The notes: generated from the sequence alone by a model not told the origin. 64,000 nucleotides of DNA from Gordonia sp. OPL2 (GCF_003797825.1 NZ_RKME01000004.1:186001-250000); one strand, 5' to 3'. Counted from the first letter of the stretch, positions 45,735 to 55,213 are shown. Made by a program: numbers and translations.

Positions 45735-46124
45735 GTGCAACGCCAGATCGTCGACTACGCCCTGCAGAGGAGGTCACGGCTGTCCGATGTCCACTCCGGA
45801 CGGACCGCTGTGGCCGACGTCTGCGACGCGAGTCCCTATCTGCTGCGTGCGGCCAAGTTCCATGGGCGACCCTCGTCGACGCTGTGCCCGATCTGCCGAA
45901 AAGAGCAGGTCACGCTGGTGTCGTGGGTGTTCGGCGAGAAACTCGGCCAGGTGTCGGGTTCGGCCCGGACCAACGACGAGATCGCCCGGCTGGCCACCTC
46001 TGCGGAGGAGTTCTCGGTACACGTGGTGGAGGTGTGCCGCACGTGCAGCTGGAACCATCTCGTCCAGTCGTACGTTGCGGGATTGCCGCCACGTTCCACG
46101 CGCTCGCGCCGGGTCGCCAAGTAA
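45735..46124 (+). CDS. DUF5318 protein with zinc-ribbon cysteines (Rv0049 type)
   Basis: A 129-aa conserved actinobacterial protein encoded just before ponA, as Rv0049 is before ponA1. Two Cys pairs, CPICRKEQ and CRTCSW, are spaced as in a zinc ribbon. It begins VQRQIVDYALQRRSRLSDVHSGR at GTG 45735. The constant position next to a penicillin-binding protein suggests a role in cell-wall growth, but function is unknown. Confidence 0.85.
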   Translation: MQRQIVDYALQRRSRLSDVHSGRTAVADVCDASPYLLRAAKFHGRPSSTLCPICRKEQVTLVSWVFGEKLGQVSGSARTNDEIARLATSAEEFSVHVVEVCRTCSWNHLVQSYVAGLPPRSTRSRRVAK

Positions 46125-46273
46125 CCCGACTCGCGGGCGCATCGGGTGTGTATCGGTGCTGACGACGACCTGCTCCACGTCGTCCGCGCGTATTGAACCG
46201 GGTGCCGACACTTTGCCCGGATACCCCTGCGTGGGTCACAGTGGGGTAACGAGCTGAACGACGGAGACGGATT

Positions 46274-46324
46274 GTGAGTAGCGCTGACATGGTCGTGCGC
46301 CTGGATCGGAAGGTGGGTCGATGA
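46274..46324 (+). CDS. Possible 16-codon upstream frame before ponA
   Basis: GTG 46274, preceded by GGAGACGG, opens MSSADMVVRLDRKVGR and stops at a TGA that overlaps the ponA ATG (ATGA at 46321-46324). Such an overlap would couple translation. It may be chance; alternatively the real ponA translation is primed by GGAAGGTGGG at about 46308-46317. Confidence 0.25.
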   Translation: MSSADMVVRLDRKVGR

Positions 46325-48630
46325 GCAACCGCGGTACATCGCCCAGCGGGGGTGGCGCCGGACGCCGGAGCACTGCACCGTCCGCCGACGAGACGACACG
46401 TAAGCGGCAGAGGTGGATGGCCTGGGGCCTCGGCATCGTCGGCGGTGTCGTGCCGGTGGTCGCCCTCATCGGCATCCTCGCGTTCATCCTGACGTACTTC
46501 GGTGCGTCGGTCCCGGCGCCCGGCGACATCAAGCAGAACCAGGTCGCCACGATCCTGACGAGCAACGGCCAGACCTTGGCGCGGGTGGTCCCGGAAGAGG
46601 GCAACCGCACCGACGTCAAGATCACCGACATCCCCAAGTCGATGCAGGATGCGGTCATCGCTGCCGAGGACCGCGAGTTCCGCAGCAACTCGGGCTTCTC
46701 CATCCGCGGTCTGTCCCGCGCCGCGATCGGTCAGGTCACCGGTAACGGTGGTGAGGCCGGCGGTGGCTCGACGATCACCCAGCAGTACGTGAAGAACGCC
46801 CTCGTCGGCGACGAGCACAGCTACGAGCGCAAGTTCAAGGAGCTCGCGCTCGCGACCAAGATGTCGAACGAATGGTCCAAGGACGACATCATGGCCGCCT
46901 ACCTCAACACCATTTACTTCGGCCGCGGTGCCTACGGTGTCTCCGCCGCATCTCAGGCCTACTTCCGCAAGGACGTGCAGAAGCTGACGCCTGCGGAATC
47001 GGCGGTGCTTGCCGCCGCGATCCGTTCGCCCTCCTACTACGACCCGGAGATCAATCCGGATGCGGCGCAGGCGCGCTGGAACTACGTGCTCGACGGCATG
47101 GTGGCCACCGGCGCGATGAAGCCGAGTGAGCGCGCCTCGATGACGTATCCGAAGGTGCCCAACGCCCGCGCCCAGTCCGACGACACCCCCGGTGCCAACG
47201 GCCTGATCAAGCGTCGCGTGCTCGCCGAACTCGGAGCGCTCAACATCTCCGAGCAGCAGGTGCGCACCGAGGGCCTCAAGATCACCACCACGATCGATCC
47301 GCAGGTGCAGCGCTCGGTCGTCAAGGCGGCCAACGGTCAGCTCGAGGGCGAGCCGAAGAAGCTGCGGACCTCCGTGGTCTCGGTGGATCCGCGCACCGGC
47401 GGCATCAAGGGTTACTTCGGCGGCAACGACGCGAACGGCTGGGACTACGCGCAGGCGGGTCTGCAGACCGGCTCCTCGTTCAAGGTGTTCGCGCTTGTCG
47501 CAGCCCTCGAGCAGGACATCCCGCTGTCGAAGGTCTACAGCTCGAGTCCCTACGACGGACCCGGTGGGCTGACTGTCGAGAACTCCGACGGCGAGAGCTG
47601 CGGATCGTGCAACCTCGCGACCGCGATGAAGATGTCGCTCAACACCGTCTACTACCGGCTGATGATGGACCTCGACGGACAGGCCAAGGCCGTCGCGGCG
47701 GCCGCGCACAAGGCCGGTGTCGCAGAGAGCTTCGGGGACATCCAGCACACGCTGCAGGAGAAGAACGGTGGCATCGAGGGCGGCGTCGTCCTCGGCCAGT
47801 ACCCGTCGCGCGTCCTCGACATGGCGTCGGCCTACGCAACGCTCGCCGCGTCCGGAGTGCACCGCGACCCGTACTTCGTGCAGAAGGTGGAGACCTCCGA
47901 CGGTCAGGTCCTGTTCGATCGCGGCAACGTCGCCGGTGAACGGGTCTTCCCGGCGAAGGTCGCCGACAACGTGACCTCGGCGCTCGAGCCGATCGCCTCT
48001 TACTCGAACGGCCATTCGCTGTCCGATCCGAACCTGGGCTCGCGCCCGTCGGCCGCCAAGACCGGTACCGCCCAGCTCGGCGACACCGGCCAGAACAAGG
48101 ACGCCTGGATGGTCGGCTACACGCCGCAGCTGTCGACGGCGGTCTGGGTCGGCACCGACGACGGCACCGCCATCACCAACTACAGCGGTTCGTCGATCTA
48201 CGGCAGCATGTTGCCGTCGGACATCTGGCAGGCCGCGATGAACGGCGCCCTCGACGGCAAGCCGATCCAGCAGTTCCCGGAGCCCGAGGCCGTCGGCGGT
48301 CAGGCGGGTGTGCCCTACGAGCCACCGCCGACCTCCTACGACAACTCGCCGCGATCGCGCACGCCGCGGGATCAGGACGGCCAGACGCCCCGCATCCCGG
48401 GTGAGGGCGGCGACGGCAACATCACCCTCGCGCCCGGCGTGACCATCACCCTGCCCGGCAACGCCGGCGGCGGAAACAACGGTGGTGGCAACGGTGGTGG
48501 CAACTCCGGCAACGGTGGCGGTACCGGAAACGGTGGTGGCACCGGCGGAGACACCGGCGGAGGTACCGATCCCGGCACCGGCGACGACACCGGTGGCGGG
48601 GAGGTCCCGGAGCCTCCGGCGCTGCCCTAG
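46321..48630 (+). CDS. ponA: Class A penicillin-binding protein PonA
   Basis: Bifunctional peptidoglycan synthase at the septum and poles. The 769-aa product has a cytoplasmic tail (1-33), one membrane anchor (about 34-60), a GT51 transglycosylase domain with AAEDREF (catalytic Glu116) and GGSTITQQYVKN, and a transpeptidase with Ser385-x-x-Lys388 (GSSFKVF), Ser439-Leu-Asn441 and KTGTA (from Lys580). After about residue 650 there is a Pro-rich then Gly/Asn/Thr-rich low-complexity tail to the end. Mycobacterial PonA1 has a Pro-rich tail at this place. The next gene starts seven bases later. Confidence 0.95.
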   Translation: MSNRGTSPSGGGAGRRSTAPSADETTRKRQRWMAWGLGIVGGVVPVVALIGILAFILTYFGASVPAPGDIKQNQVATILTSNGQTLARVVPEEGNRTDVKITDIPKSMQDAVIAAEDREFRSNSGFSIRGLSRAAIGQVTGNGGEAGGGSTITQQYVKNALVGDEHSYERKFKELALATKMSNEWSKDDIMAAYLNTIYFGRGAYGVSAASQAYFRKDVQKLTPAESAVLAAAIRSPSYYDPEINPDAAQARWNYVLDGMVATGAMKPSERASMTYPKVPNARAQSDDTPGANGLIKRRVLAELGALNISEQQVRTEGLKITTTIDPQVQRSVVKAANGQLEGEPKKLRTSVVSVDPRTGGIKGYFGGNDANGWDYAQAGLQTGSSFKVFALVAALEQDIPLSKVYSSSPYDGPGGLTVENSDGESCGSCNLATAMKMSLNTVYYRLMMDLDGQAKAVAAAAHKAGVAESFGDIQHTLQEKNGGIEGGVVLGQYPSRVLDMASAYATLAASGVHRDPYFVQKVETSDGQVLFDRGNVAGERVFPAKVADNVTSALEPIASYSNGHSLSDPNLGSRPSAAKTGTAQLGDTGQNKDAWMVGYTPQLSTAVWVGTDDGTAITNYSGSSIYGSMLPSDIWQAAMNGALDGKPIQQFPEPEAVGGQAGVPYEPPPTSYDNSPRSRTPRDQDGQTPRIPGEGGDGNITLAPGVTITLPGNAGGGNNGGGNGGGNSGNGGGTGNGGGTGGDTGGGTDPGTGDDTGGGEVPEPPALP

Positions 48631-48636
48631 CCGCCG

Positions 48637-50364
48637 GTGACCGTGGCAGAGGGAAACTCGGACCAGCCGGGCTCCCCCGACACCCCCGCGGGGTCGTCGG
48701 GACGCGGACCGGAGGACTCGCGATCGTGGGAGTCCGCAGGTGTTCTCGCCGCGGACACACGCGTCGACACCGACCGCGTCCTGCCCTCGCGCACCGATGA
48801 GGTCGTGCGCGAGGCGTCCTCGGTGGTCGGGGGGCCCGTCGGACGGCATGCCGCGATCGGGCGCAGCCGTACATGGACCCCGCTGCGGGTGTTGTTCGCT
48901 CTCGCACTGTGTTTCCTCGCCCTGGGATGGTTCGGCAAAGCCGGTTGTCTGCAGCAGGCGCCCGCCGACGGCAACTCGGCCTCGGGCGCGTCGCTGCGGC
49001 TCGACTGGGACGACCAGAGGCAGTACACAGACCTCTGCTACTCCGACGTGATCGGCCTGTTCGGTGCGGAACGGCTGAACGAAGGTGCCTTCCCGTACCG
49101 GACCTACTGGTTCGAGAAGGGCAGCGACGGGCAACAGGTCAAGCGCTACATGGAGTACCCGGTGATCACCGGGATGTACATGTACGGGGTGGCGTGGGTG
49201 GCGCGCGCGTGGGACTCCGCACACGAGAAGTGGGGTGTGCCAGCAGCTCTCGACGTCGTGCTGTTCTTCAACCTCGCCGCGCTCGGTCTGGCCCTGTTCT
49301 GGCTGGTGACCATCTGGGCGACGGCACTCACCGCGCGCACCCGGGTGTGGGTGACCTGGATGGCCGCGCTCTCACCGTTGGTCATCGTGCACATCTTCAC
49401 CAACTTCGACGCCATCGCGATGGCGATGGTCGCGGTCGCCATCCTGTGCTGGTCGCGTCGAAAACCCTGGCTCTCCGGTGTTTTCATCGGTCTGGGTACC
49501 GCGGCCAAGCTCTATCCGGTGCTGCTGCTGCCGGTGCTGTTCGTGCTGTGCCTGCGCGCCGGGAAGCTCCGCGAGTTCTTCCAGACCGCGGCCGCCGCGG
49601 TGCTGGTGTGGATCGCGGTCAACCTGCCCATCCTGATCACCTACCCGCAGGGATGGTGGGAGTTCTTCCGCTACAACTCCGACCGAGCCGCCGAACGCGA
49701 CAGCCTCTATCGGATCATCAGCGATGCGGCCGGGTTCACCTGGAACACCGACGTGCTCAACATCGTGTCGATGGTGTTGATGATCGCGGTGGTGGCGGCG
49801 ATCGCCGCGGTCGCGCTGCTGGCGCCGCAACGTCCCCGACTCGCGCAGCTCGCCTTCCTGATGGTCGCGGGCTTCCTCGTCGTCAACAAGGTGTGGAGTC
49901 CGCAGTACTCACTGTGGCTGGTCCCCCTTGCCGTGCTGGCCATCCCGCACACACGCCTGCTGTTCGCCTGGATGCTCGTCGATGCCTTCGTGTGGATTCC
50001 CCGGATGGCGCTCTACCTCGATGCGGACCGAAAGTGGTTGCCGGAGCAATGGTTCACCGTGGCGATCGTCCTACGCGCGATCATGGTGCTGGCGCTGTGC
50101 GCGGTCGTCGTCTGGCAGATCTGGAATCCGCAGGACGATCTGATCCGTAGTCGGCGGGATCGTCCACACGAGCGGCTCGACGACCCGGCCGGTGGCGTAC
50201 TCGATCGGGCACCCGACCGACTCGACCTGCGACCGCGGCCTCGCGCCTCCACCGTCGGCGCGAGTGCGCCGCCTACGATCGGGGCATGGCACGTGGCGGC
50301 TCGCGGAGGGCACGGGCGGGACGACGACGGCAACGTCGAATGCGCCTCGCCGACAACGACCTGA
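48637..50364 (+). CDS. GT87-type polytopic mannosyltransferase-like protein (Rv0051 type)
   Basis: A 575-aa membrane protein in the position of Rv0051, after ponA. A hydrophilic N terminus (1-85) precedes about 10 membrane segments. The loop QYTDLCYSDVIGLFGAERLNEGAFPYRTYWFEKG...RYMEYPVITGMYMY has the acidic residues typical of C-family glycosyltransferases, which use polyprenyl-phosphate mannose in mycobacteria and corynebacteria. The 60-residue C-terminal tail is cytosolic and overlaps the HNH gene by 79 bp. The acceptor is unknown. The start is GTG 48637. Confidence 0.82.
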   Translation: MTVAEGNSDQPGSPDTPAGSSGRGPEDSRSWESAGVLAADTRVDTDRVLPSRTDEVVREASSVVGGPVGRHAAIGRSRTWTPLRVLFALALCFLALGWFGKAGCLQQAPADGNSASGASLRLDWDDQRQYTDLCYSDVIGLFGAERLNEGAFPYRTYWFEKGSDGQQVKRYMEYPVITGMYMYGVAWVARAWDSAHEKWGVPAALDVVLFFNLAALGLALFWLVTIWATALTARTRVWVTWMAALSPLVIVHIFTNFDAIAMAMVAVAILCWSRRKPWLSGVFIGLGTAAKLYPVLLLPVLFVLCLRAGKLREFFQTAAAAVLVWIAVNLPILITYPQGWWEFFRYNSDRAAERDSLYRIISDAAGFTWNTDVLNIVSMVLMIAVVAAIAAVALLAPQRPRLAQLAFLMVAGFLVVNKVWSPQYSLWLVPLAVLAIPHTRLLFAWMLVDAFVWIPRMALYLDADRKWLPEQWFTVAIVLRAIMVLALCAVVVWQIWNPQDDLIRSRRDRPHERLDDPAGGVLDRAPDRLDLRPRPRASTVGASAPPTIGAWHVAARGGHGRDDDGNVECASPTTT

Positions 50365-50660
50365 GCCCGGCGCAGTGGGAACTCATCAAGGCGGCCTGGG
50401 GAGGCTGCGCCTACTGCGGTCGCACCGACGGCGTGCTGCAACGTGATTGCGTCCAGCCGTTGTCGGTCGGTGGCCGCTACACCGAGCGCAACGTCGTCCC
50501 GGCCTGCCGGTCCTGCAACGCGAGCAAGTGCAACACCGAGGTCACCGCGTGGATGCGTCGCAAGAAGCTCGACGAAGGGTTGTTCCTGCGGCGGCTGATG
50601 GCCATCCGGGCATCGCGGGTGGACGTCGAGCCCGGCCCGCCGGTCGACGAACTTCAGTAG
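50286..50660 (+). CDS. HNH endonuclease-like protein with altered first histidine
   Basis: A 124-aa basic protein. The zinc-type cysteines CAYCGR and CRSCNASK frame an HNH core, LQRDCVQPLSVGGRYTERNVVPACRSCNASKCN. In the classical DH-V-x-PL motif the histidine is replaced by cysteine (DC), so hydrolysis may be weak or absent. Similar 'RDC' proteins are widespread in actinobacteria. ATG 50286 has a GGGGC context and overlaps the upstream gene; a later start inside the overlap is possible. Confidence 0.75.
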   Translation: MARGGSRRARAGRRRQRRMRLADNDLSPAQWELIKAAWGGCAYCGRTDGVLQRDCVQPLSVGGRYTERNVVPACRSCNASKCNTEVTAWMRRKKLDEGLFLRRLMAIRASRVDVEPGPPVDELQ

Positions 50661-50670
50661 GGTTCGAAGC

Positions 50671-51669
50671 ATGGGTGACGTGCAGGCGCTGGTGGCGCAT
50701 CAGGACGACGAAGGCAACATCGACCTCGTGCACGAGGCCGTCGACGAGAGCTTCCTGCCCGACGGCGACGTCGAGATCGCGGTCGAGTACTCGGGGGTGA
50801 ACTTCAAGGACGCCCTCGCGGTCACACCGAAGGGTGGAGTCGCGCGGTCGTATCCGCTCATCCCCGGCATAGACCTCGCCGGCACCGTCCGGTCGAGTTC
50901 GTCGTCGGAGTTCGCCGTCGGCGATGTGGTCGTCGCGCACGGCTACGACATCGGCACCGGCCGGCACGGCGGCTACGCCGACACCGCACGACTGCCCGCC
51001 GACATGGTGGTGAAACTGTCCGGCCTGACCGCCGCGGAGGCCGCCGCGATCGGAACCGCGGGATTCACCGCCGCGATGAGCGTCGAGGCGCTCACCTCGC
51101 ACGGCATCACCCCATCCGACGGCCCGGTTCTGGTCACGGGCGCGACCGGCGGGGTGGGCAGCGTCAGCGTGGACCTTCTCGCGGCGGCCGGTTTCGAGGT
51201 CATCGCCTCGACCGGCAAGTCCGACGCCGCCGATCTGCTGCGCACACTCGGTGCCTCCGAGGTGATCGGGCGGCTCCCCGAGGAAGGGGAGAAGGTGCGT
51301 GCGCTCGGCAAGTCACGGTGGGCCGCCGCCGTCGACTGCGTCGGCGGTGCGACCCTCGCGTATGCGCTGAGCACCCTGAACTACGGTGGCGTCGTCGCCG
51401 CGTCGGGACTGGCCGGCAGCGCCGACCTGCCGACGACGGTCCATCCGTTCATCCTGCGTGGCGTGACCCTGGCCGGGATCGACTCGGTGCAGCTGCCCAT
51501 CGACCGTCGCCGCGCCCTGTGGGCACGGCTCGGCACCGACCTCACACCCGCGCACCTGTCCGATGTCACCACCGACGTCTCGGTCACCGACCTCCCGAAG
51601 TCGATCAAGACCATCCTGAAAGGCGGTGTCACCGGCCGGACCCGGGTCATCGTCGCGGGTGAGTTCTGA
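50671..51669 (+). CDS. AcuI/YhdH-type acrylyl-CoA reductase-like oxidoreductase
   Basis: A 332-aa MDR enzyme without zinc. VEYSGVNFKDALAVTPKGGVARSYPLIPGIDLAGTV and GRHGGYADTARLPADMVV match the YhdH/AcuI subfamily, NADPH-dependent reductases of acryloyl-CoA. The Rossmann glycines are in VLVTGATGGVGSVSVDLLAAAGF. It lies ten bases after the HNH gene. The physiological substrate is not certain. Confidence 0.87.
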   Translation: MGDVQALVAHQDDEGNIDLVHEAVDESFLPDGDVEIAVEYSGVNFKDALAVTPKGGVARSYPLIPGIDLAGTVRSSSSSEFAVGDVVVAHGYDIGTGRHGGYADTARLPADMVVKLSGLTAAEAAAIGTAGFTAAMSVEALTSHGITPSDGPVLVTGATGGVGSVSVDLLAAAGFEVIASTGKSDAADLLRTLGASEVIGRLPEEGEKVRALGKSRWAAAVDCVGGATLAYALSTLNYGGVVAASGLAGSADLPTTVHPFILRGVTLAGIDSVQLPIDRRRALWARLGTDLTPAHLSDVTTDVSVTDLPKSIKTILKGGVTGRTRVIVAGEF

Positions 51670-51724
51670 GCACGTCGGGCGATGACGTGGGTTGACGACA
51701 TTCCCGAGCGGGTACTGCCACATC

Positions 51725-52132
51725 ATGGGTGATCGAGCCGAACACATCCCCGACAGCACCGCCGACGCGGTCGGCAAACTGTCCGAGGCGCTGGAGTACG
51801 TCGAACGCGCCCGCGGACATCTCTACAGCTTCCACCAGCTGATCGGCCACGGTGACCTGGTGCTCGGTGAGGCCGTCGAGGCGCTTCGTGCCGACGGCCA
51901 GACGGCCGCGGCCGACATGCTCGAGAACGAGATGGTCGGGCGCAACGTGATCAACGGGCGATGGACGTTCCAGGTGGTCGAGGAGTTCGACGACACCTAC
52001 TGGGGTCCCCTGCGTGAGGCCGAGAAGCAGGTGCGCACCGACCTGACCGACGGCGTCCGGCACCTGCATGAGGCGCGGATGAAGGAGGACCGCCGCACCC
52101 ACGGGCACCCCGACCACACGGAGAAGCCGTAG
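51725..52132 (+). CDS. Conserved hypothetical alpha-helical protein
   Basis: A 135-aa hydrophilic, mainly helical protein: LSEALEYVERARGHLYSFHQLIGHGDLVLGEAVEAL, then FQVVEEFDDTYWGPLREAEKQVR and HEARMKEDRRTHGHPDHTEKP. I do not recognise a family with known function. The several His/Asp/Glu residues might bind metal, but no clear motif is seen. It stands alone, convergent with the GNAT gene. Confidence 0.7.
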   Translation: MGDRAEHIPDSTADAVGKLSEALEYVERARGHLYSFHQLIGHGDLVLGEAVEALRADGQTAAADMLENEMVGRNVINGRWTFQVVEEFDDTYWGPLREAEKQVRTDLTDGVRHLHEARMKEDRRTHGHPDHTEKP

Positions 52133-52139
52133 TCGGCAC

Positions 52140-52718
52140 CTACGAGATGCGTTCCAGCAAGCGCTCTTTCGCGGCCGGCCAGTCGTCGTCGGTCATCGCG
52201 TAGAGGGCGGTGGTGCGCCAGCCGTCGCCGAACCGCCGGTGCTTGCGCAGCAGACCCTCGAAGTTCGCGCCCAGCTTGGCGATCGCCGCCCGCGACTGTG
52301 CGTTGCGCTCGTGGGTGTGCCACACCAGACGCACCGCGCCACACTCCTCGAAGGCGTGACGCATCAGCAGGAATTTCGCGGTCGGATTGATGTCGGTGCC
52401 CTGCGCGGACTCCGCGTAGAAGGTGTATCCGATGGCGGCCGAGCGGTTCGTCGGATCGATGTCGTAGTAGCTCGTCGACCCGACGATACGGTCGAGCGCG
52501 TTGTCGACGACGGCATAGGCGACACGGCTCGACGGGTCGGCCAGCGCCGACGCGATCCATGTGCGGCTCGACTCCGGATCCGACGGCACCCCTGGCGCCC
52601 ACCGGAACCGTTCCGGGTCGCCGACGACGCCGGCCAGTTCGGAAGCGTCGTCGGAGGTGAAGGGACGCAACGTGATCCGCTCCGCCGACAGCGCACCGGT
52701 ACCCAACCACCCGCTCAT
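52140..52718 (-). CDS. GNAT family N-acetyltransferase (RimJ/RimL-like)
   Basis: A 192-aa acetyltransferase. ERITLRPFTSDDASELAGVV opens the fold and RLVWHTHERNAQSRAAIAKLGANFEGLLRKHR carries the acetyl-CoA-binding region typical of RimJ/RimL-type enzymes. The ATG overlaps the stop of the GT87 gene upstream (ATGA). The target (protein N terminus or small amine) is unknown. Confidence 0.85.
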   Translation of the reverse strand: MSGWLGTGALSAERITLRPFTSDDASELAGVVGDPERFRWAPGVPSDPESSRTWIASALADPSSRVAYAVVDNALDRIVGSTSYYDIDPTNRSAAIGYTFYAESAQGTDINPTAKFLLMRHAFEECGAVRLVWHTHERNAQSRAAIAKLGANFEGLLRKHRRFGDGWRTTALYAMTDDDWPAAKERLLERIS

Positions 52719-54148
52719 GACGGGGTCAGAACGCGCTCGGGTTCGGTCGGACGCGGCCGACGGCCGAACGAGGCCAACGGTTCTCGCAGCGGCGCCGACA
52801 CGAACGCGAACAGCAGGTAGGCGAGCACGACGGCGTGGACCCACACACCGACGTTGACCCCGGTGATCACCCACCACTGCATCGGCGAGCCGGACGTGTA
52901 GATCCCGAACAGCCGGAAGATGGTGGTGTCGAGGATGAAATCGGCCACCAGATATGCCGCGATGACCGGCCAGCGCACCTTCAGCAGCACGAAGAACGGC
53001 AGGATCCACAGGGTGTACTGCGGTGAGTGGACCTTGTGGAACAGCATGAAGCCGGCCAGCATCGACCCGCACACCCCGATCCAGGGATAGATGCCGTCAC
53101 GCTGATAGACGCGCCAGCCCAGATAGACCGCCAGCGCGAACGACGCGACGATCAGCAACGGCGAGAGCAATCCGACCAGGGTGTTGTAGGTGTCGGTCTG
53201 ACCACCGGTGAAGTGCCGCAGCCCCCAGTACCAGATGGAGTTGGTGTCGACGTCGGATTTGCGTTTGCCCTGGAACGACAGCGCGGCCTTCCACCCCTCG
53301 AAGCCCAGCACCATGAACGGCAGCTGGATGGCGATGACGGTCAGGGTCGCGGCGACCGCCACCCACACCGCCCCGGCCCAGTCGAGTGCCTTGCGGGCGC
53401 CGGGCACCGCGCCGTAGGTCAGGACGTAGGCGGCCAGTGGCAGGACGAAGAATCCGGGGTAGAGCTTGAGACAGAATCCGACGGCGAACAGGATCGCCGC
53501 GAGGATCGCCGCCGTCCGCACCGACAACCGTCTCTCGCCGGTGTGTGGGCTGATCGTCGAGCCCCAGGCCATGACCGCGATGCCGCCGACGACGGTCGCG
53601 ACGACGGGCAGCTCCCAGTTGTGGAACGCGTAGAGCACCAGCGGCGGGGTCGCCGACCAGAGCAGCACCCACCATCGCGTCATGAACGCCAGCATCACGG
53701 TGATCGCGAGGCCGAAAGGGACCAGCAGCCATACCGAGTGCTGGAAGAACTCGGTGTCGGTGTGGGCGCCGATTGCGCCGAGCCACATGAACATGCCCGA
53801 GAGCACCGGATACTCGACGACGCCGCCGAACAGCTTCCCATCAGGGGAGATGCCGCCGCTGATGTAGGGGAAGACGTGATTGTTGATGTCGCGTCCCACC
53901 CACAGGAACATCAGGTCCGAGTAGCAGGGGACGACGGCGTTCGGGTCGCCGACCGGCCAATGCGAGCTGCGACCCTCGGCCAGGAAGGGCGGGCCACCGC
54001 ACTTGATCTTGGCCTGGTAGCTCCACAGCATCGTCAGGCACGACGTCAACAGCGAGACCAGCAGGATCAACGTCATGTGGCCGCGACCGGCGAGCGTGTC
54101 GCCGAGGCGGGACGACCCTGTCGGCCGTGCTACAGGGGCGTCGGACAT
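52715..54148 (-). CDS. GT87-type polytopic glycosyltransferase-like membrane protein
   Basis: A 477-aa protein with about ten membrane segments. The loop after the first helix, VPCYSDLMFLWVGRDINNHVFPYISG...GVVEYPVLSGMFMWLGA, is similar in layout to the gene at 48637 (YSD ... FPY ... EYPV-GMFM), and both have SPQY-LW-LP near the C terminus. The two are probably paralogues using a polyprenyl-phosphate sugar for envelope glycans (inference). It starts 147 bp from rpsF, divergently. Confidence 0.82.
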   Translation of the reverse strand: MSDAPVARPTGSSRLGDTLAGRGHMTLILLVSLLTSCLTMLWSYQAKIKCGGPPFLAEGRSSHWPVGDPNAVVPCYSDLMFLWVGRDINNHVFPYISGGISPDGKLFGGVVEYPVLSGMFMWLGAIGAHTDTEFFQHSVWLLVPFGLAITVMLAFMTRWWVLLWSATPPLVLYAFHNWELPVVATVVGGIAVMAWGSTISPHTGERRLSVRTAAILAAILFAVGFCLKLYPGFFVLPLAAYVLTYGAVPGARKALDWAGAVWVAVAATLTVIAIQLPFMVLGFEGWKAALSFQGKRKSDVDTNSIWYWGLRHFTGGQTDTYNTLVGLLSPLLIVASFALAVYLGWRVYQRDGIYPWIGVCGSMLAGFMLFHKVHSPQYTLWILPFFVLLKVRWPVIAAYLVADFILDTTIFRLFGIYTSGSPMQWWVITGVNVGVWVHAVVLAYLLFAFVSAPLREPLASFGRRPRPTEPERVLTPS

Positions 54149-54230
54149 GGCCTACAGGTTAGGTGGTCGACGCTGCGAACGCGATTTCGCTGGTCAGGGG
54201 TTTGTCATGTATCTTGGAGCGGTTGCCGAC

Positions 54231-54288
54231 GCAGGCGACCCTCCTGCCACGGACAGTCCGTGGCCGACCTAGCCCATAGGAGGTGATG
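54231..54288 (+). promoter_or_regulatory. rpsF leader with two hairpins and strong ribosome site
   Basis: GCAGG (54231-54235) can pair with CCTGC (54243-54247), and GCCACGGA (54246-54253) pairs perfectly with TCCGTGGC (54257-54264). CCGACC follows the second stem, and AGGAGGTGAT (54278-54287) lies eight bases before the rpsF ATG. In many bacteria the rpsF leader binds the S6:S18 complex through a CCG element next to a hairpin; this leader may be such a site. The comparison is from memory and the fold is by eye. Confidence 0.4.
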
Positions 54289-54295
54289 TGGTCTT

Positions 54296-54577
54296 ATGCG
54301 TCACTACGAATTGATGGTCATTCTCGATCCGAATCTGGACGAGCGCACCGTCGCACCCTCACTCGATACCTTCCTCAATGTTGTCCGCAATGACGGCGGC
54401 AAGGTGGACGGCGTCGACATCTGGGGCAAGCGCCGTCTCGCCTACGAGATCTCCAAGCACAACGAGGGCATCTACGCCGTCATCGATCTCGACGCCGAGC
54501 CCAAGACGGTCACCGAGCTCGACCGTCAGCTGAAGCTCAACGAGTCGGTCCTGCGCACCAAGGTCCTGCGGAAGTAA
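54296..54577 (+). CDS. rpsF: 30S ribosomal protein bS6
   Basis: A 93-aa small-subunit protein that pairs with bS18. It begins [19 protein letters not shown] and contains [27 protein letters not shown], all conserved. It is the first gene of the rpsF-ssb-rpsR-rplI operon and has an AGGAGG site. Confidence 0.97.
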   Translation: MRHYELMVILDPNLDERTVAPSLDTFLNVVRNDGGKVDGVDIWGKRRLAYEISKHNEGIYAVIDLDAEPKTVTELDRQLKLNESVLRTKVLRK

Positions 54578-54700
54578 TCCACAGTTCCTCGATCGACACG
54601 TAAGCAGTCGGTGCCGGGCTCTAGGGTTGACCCAAACGACAACCGATAGTCCGGCGCACGTCGATCAACGAGTGCCCATCCACGACCCAAGGGGAGACAC

Positions 54701-55213
54701 ATGGCGAACGACACGGTCATCACCGTCATCGGCAACCTGACCGCTGATCCGGAACTCCGGTTCACGCCGTCGGGCGCCGCGGTGGCCAACTTCACGGTGG
54801 CCTCGACACCGCGCACCTTTGATCGTCAGACCAACGAGTGGAAGGACGGCGAAGCGCTGTTCCTCCGCTGCAACATCTGGCGTGACGCGGCCGAGAACGT
54901 GACCGAGAGTTTGTCCAAGGGAACCCGGGTCGTCGTGCAGGGACGCCTCAAGCAGCGGTCCTACGAGACCAAAGAAGGCGAACGACGCACGGTGGTGGAG
55001 CTCGAGGTCGACGAGATCGGCCCCTCGCTGCGGTACGCGACCGCGAAGGTCAACAAGGCCTCGCGCGGTGGCGGTGGCGGATTCTCCTCGGGAGGCGGCG
55101 GCGGAAGCCGCGGCTCCTCCGGTGGGGGAGGCCAGCAGGTTGCCGACGATCCCTGGGGCAGTGCGCCCGCGAGTGGATCGTTCGGCGGGGGCGACGACGA
55201 ACCACCTTTCTAG
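54701..55213 (+). CDS. ssb: Single-stranded DNA-binding protein
   Basis: A 170-aa SSB. The OB fold covers residues 1-115 ([49 protein letters not shown]). A Gly/Ser-rich flexible linker follows, and the protein-interaction tip DDEPPF ends it. It lies between the S6 and S18 genes as in most bacteria. AAGGGGAGACAC precedes the ATG. Confidence 0.97.
   Translation: MANDTVITVIGNLTADPELRFTPSGAAVANFTVASTPRTFDRQTNEWKDGEALFLRCNIWRDAAENVTESLSKGTRVVVQGRLKQRSYETKEGERRTVVELEVDEIGPSLRYATAKVNKASRGGGGGFSSGGGGGSRGSSGGGGQQVADDPWGSAPASGSFGGGDDEPPF

Noticed and set aside
48460..48610. Tandem GGTGGC/GGAAAC-type repeats as a CRISPR or minisatellite
   Set aside because: They encode the Gly/Asn/Thr-rich C-terminal tail of PonA in frame; units are short and irregular with no spacers.
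45910..49224. A very long open frame (about 1100 codons) on the minus strand opposite ponA
   Set aside because: It is the antisense shadow of ponA and its neighbours: composition is Arg/Gly/Val-rich without any domain, and ponA on the plus strand has all catalytic motifs.
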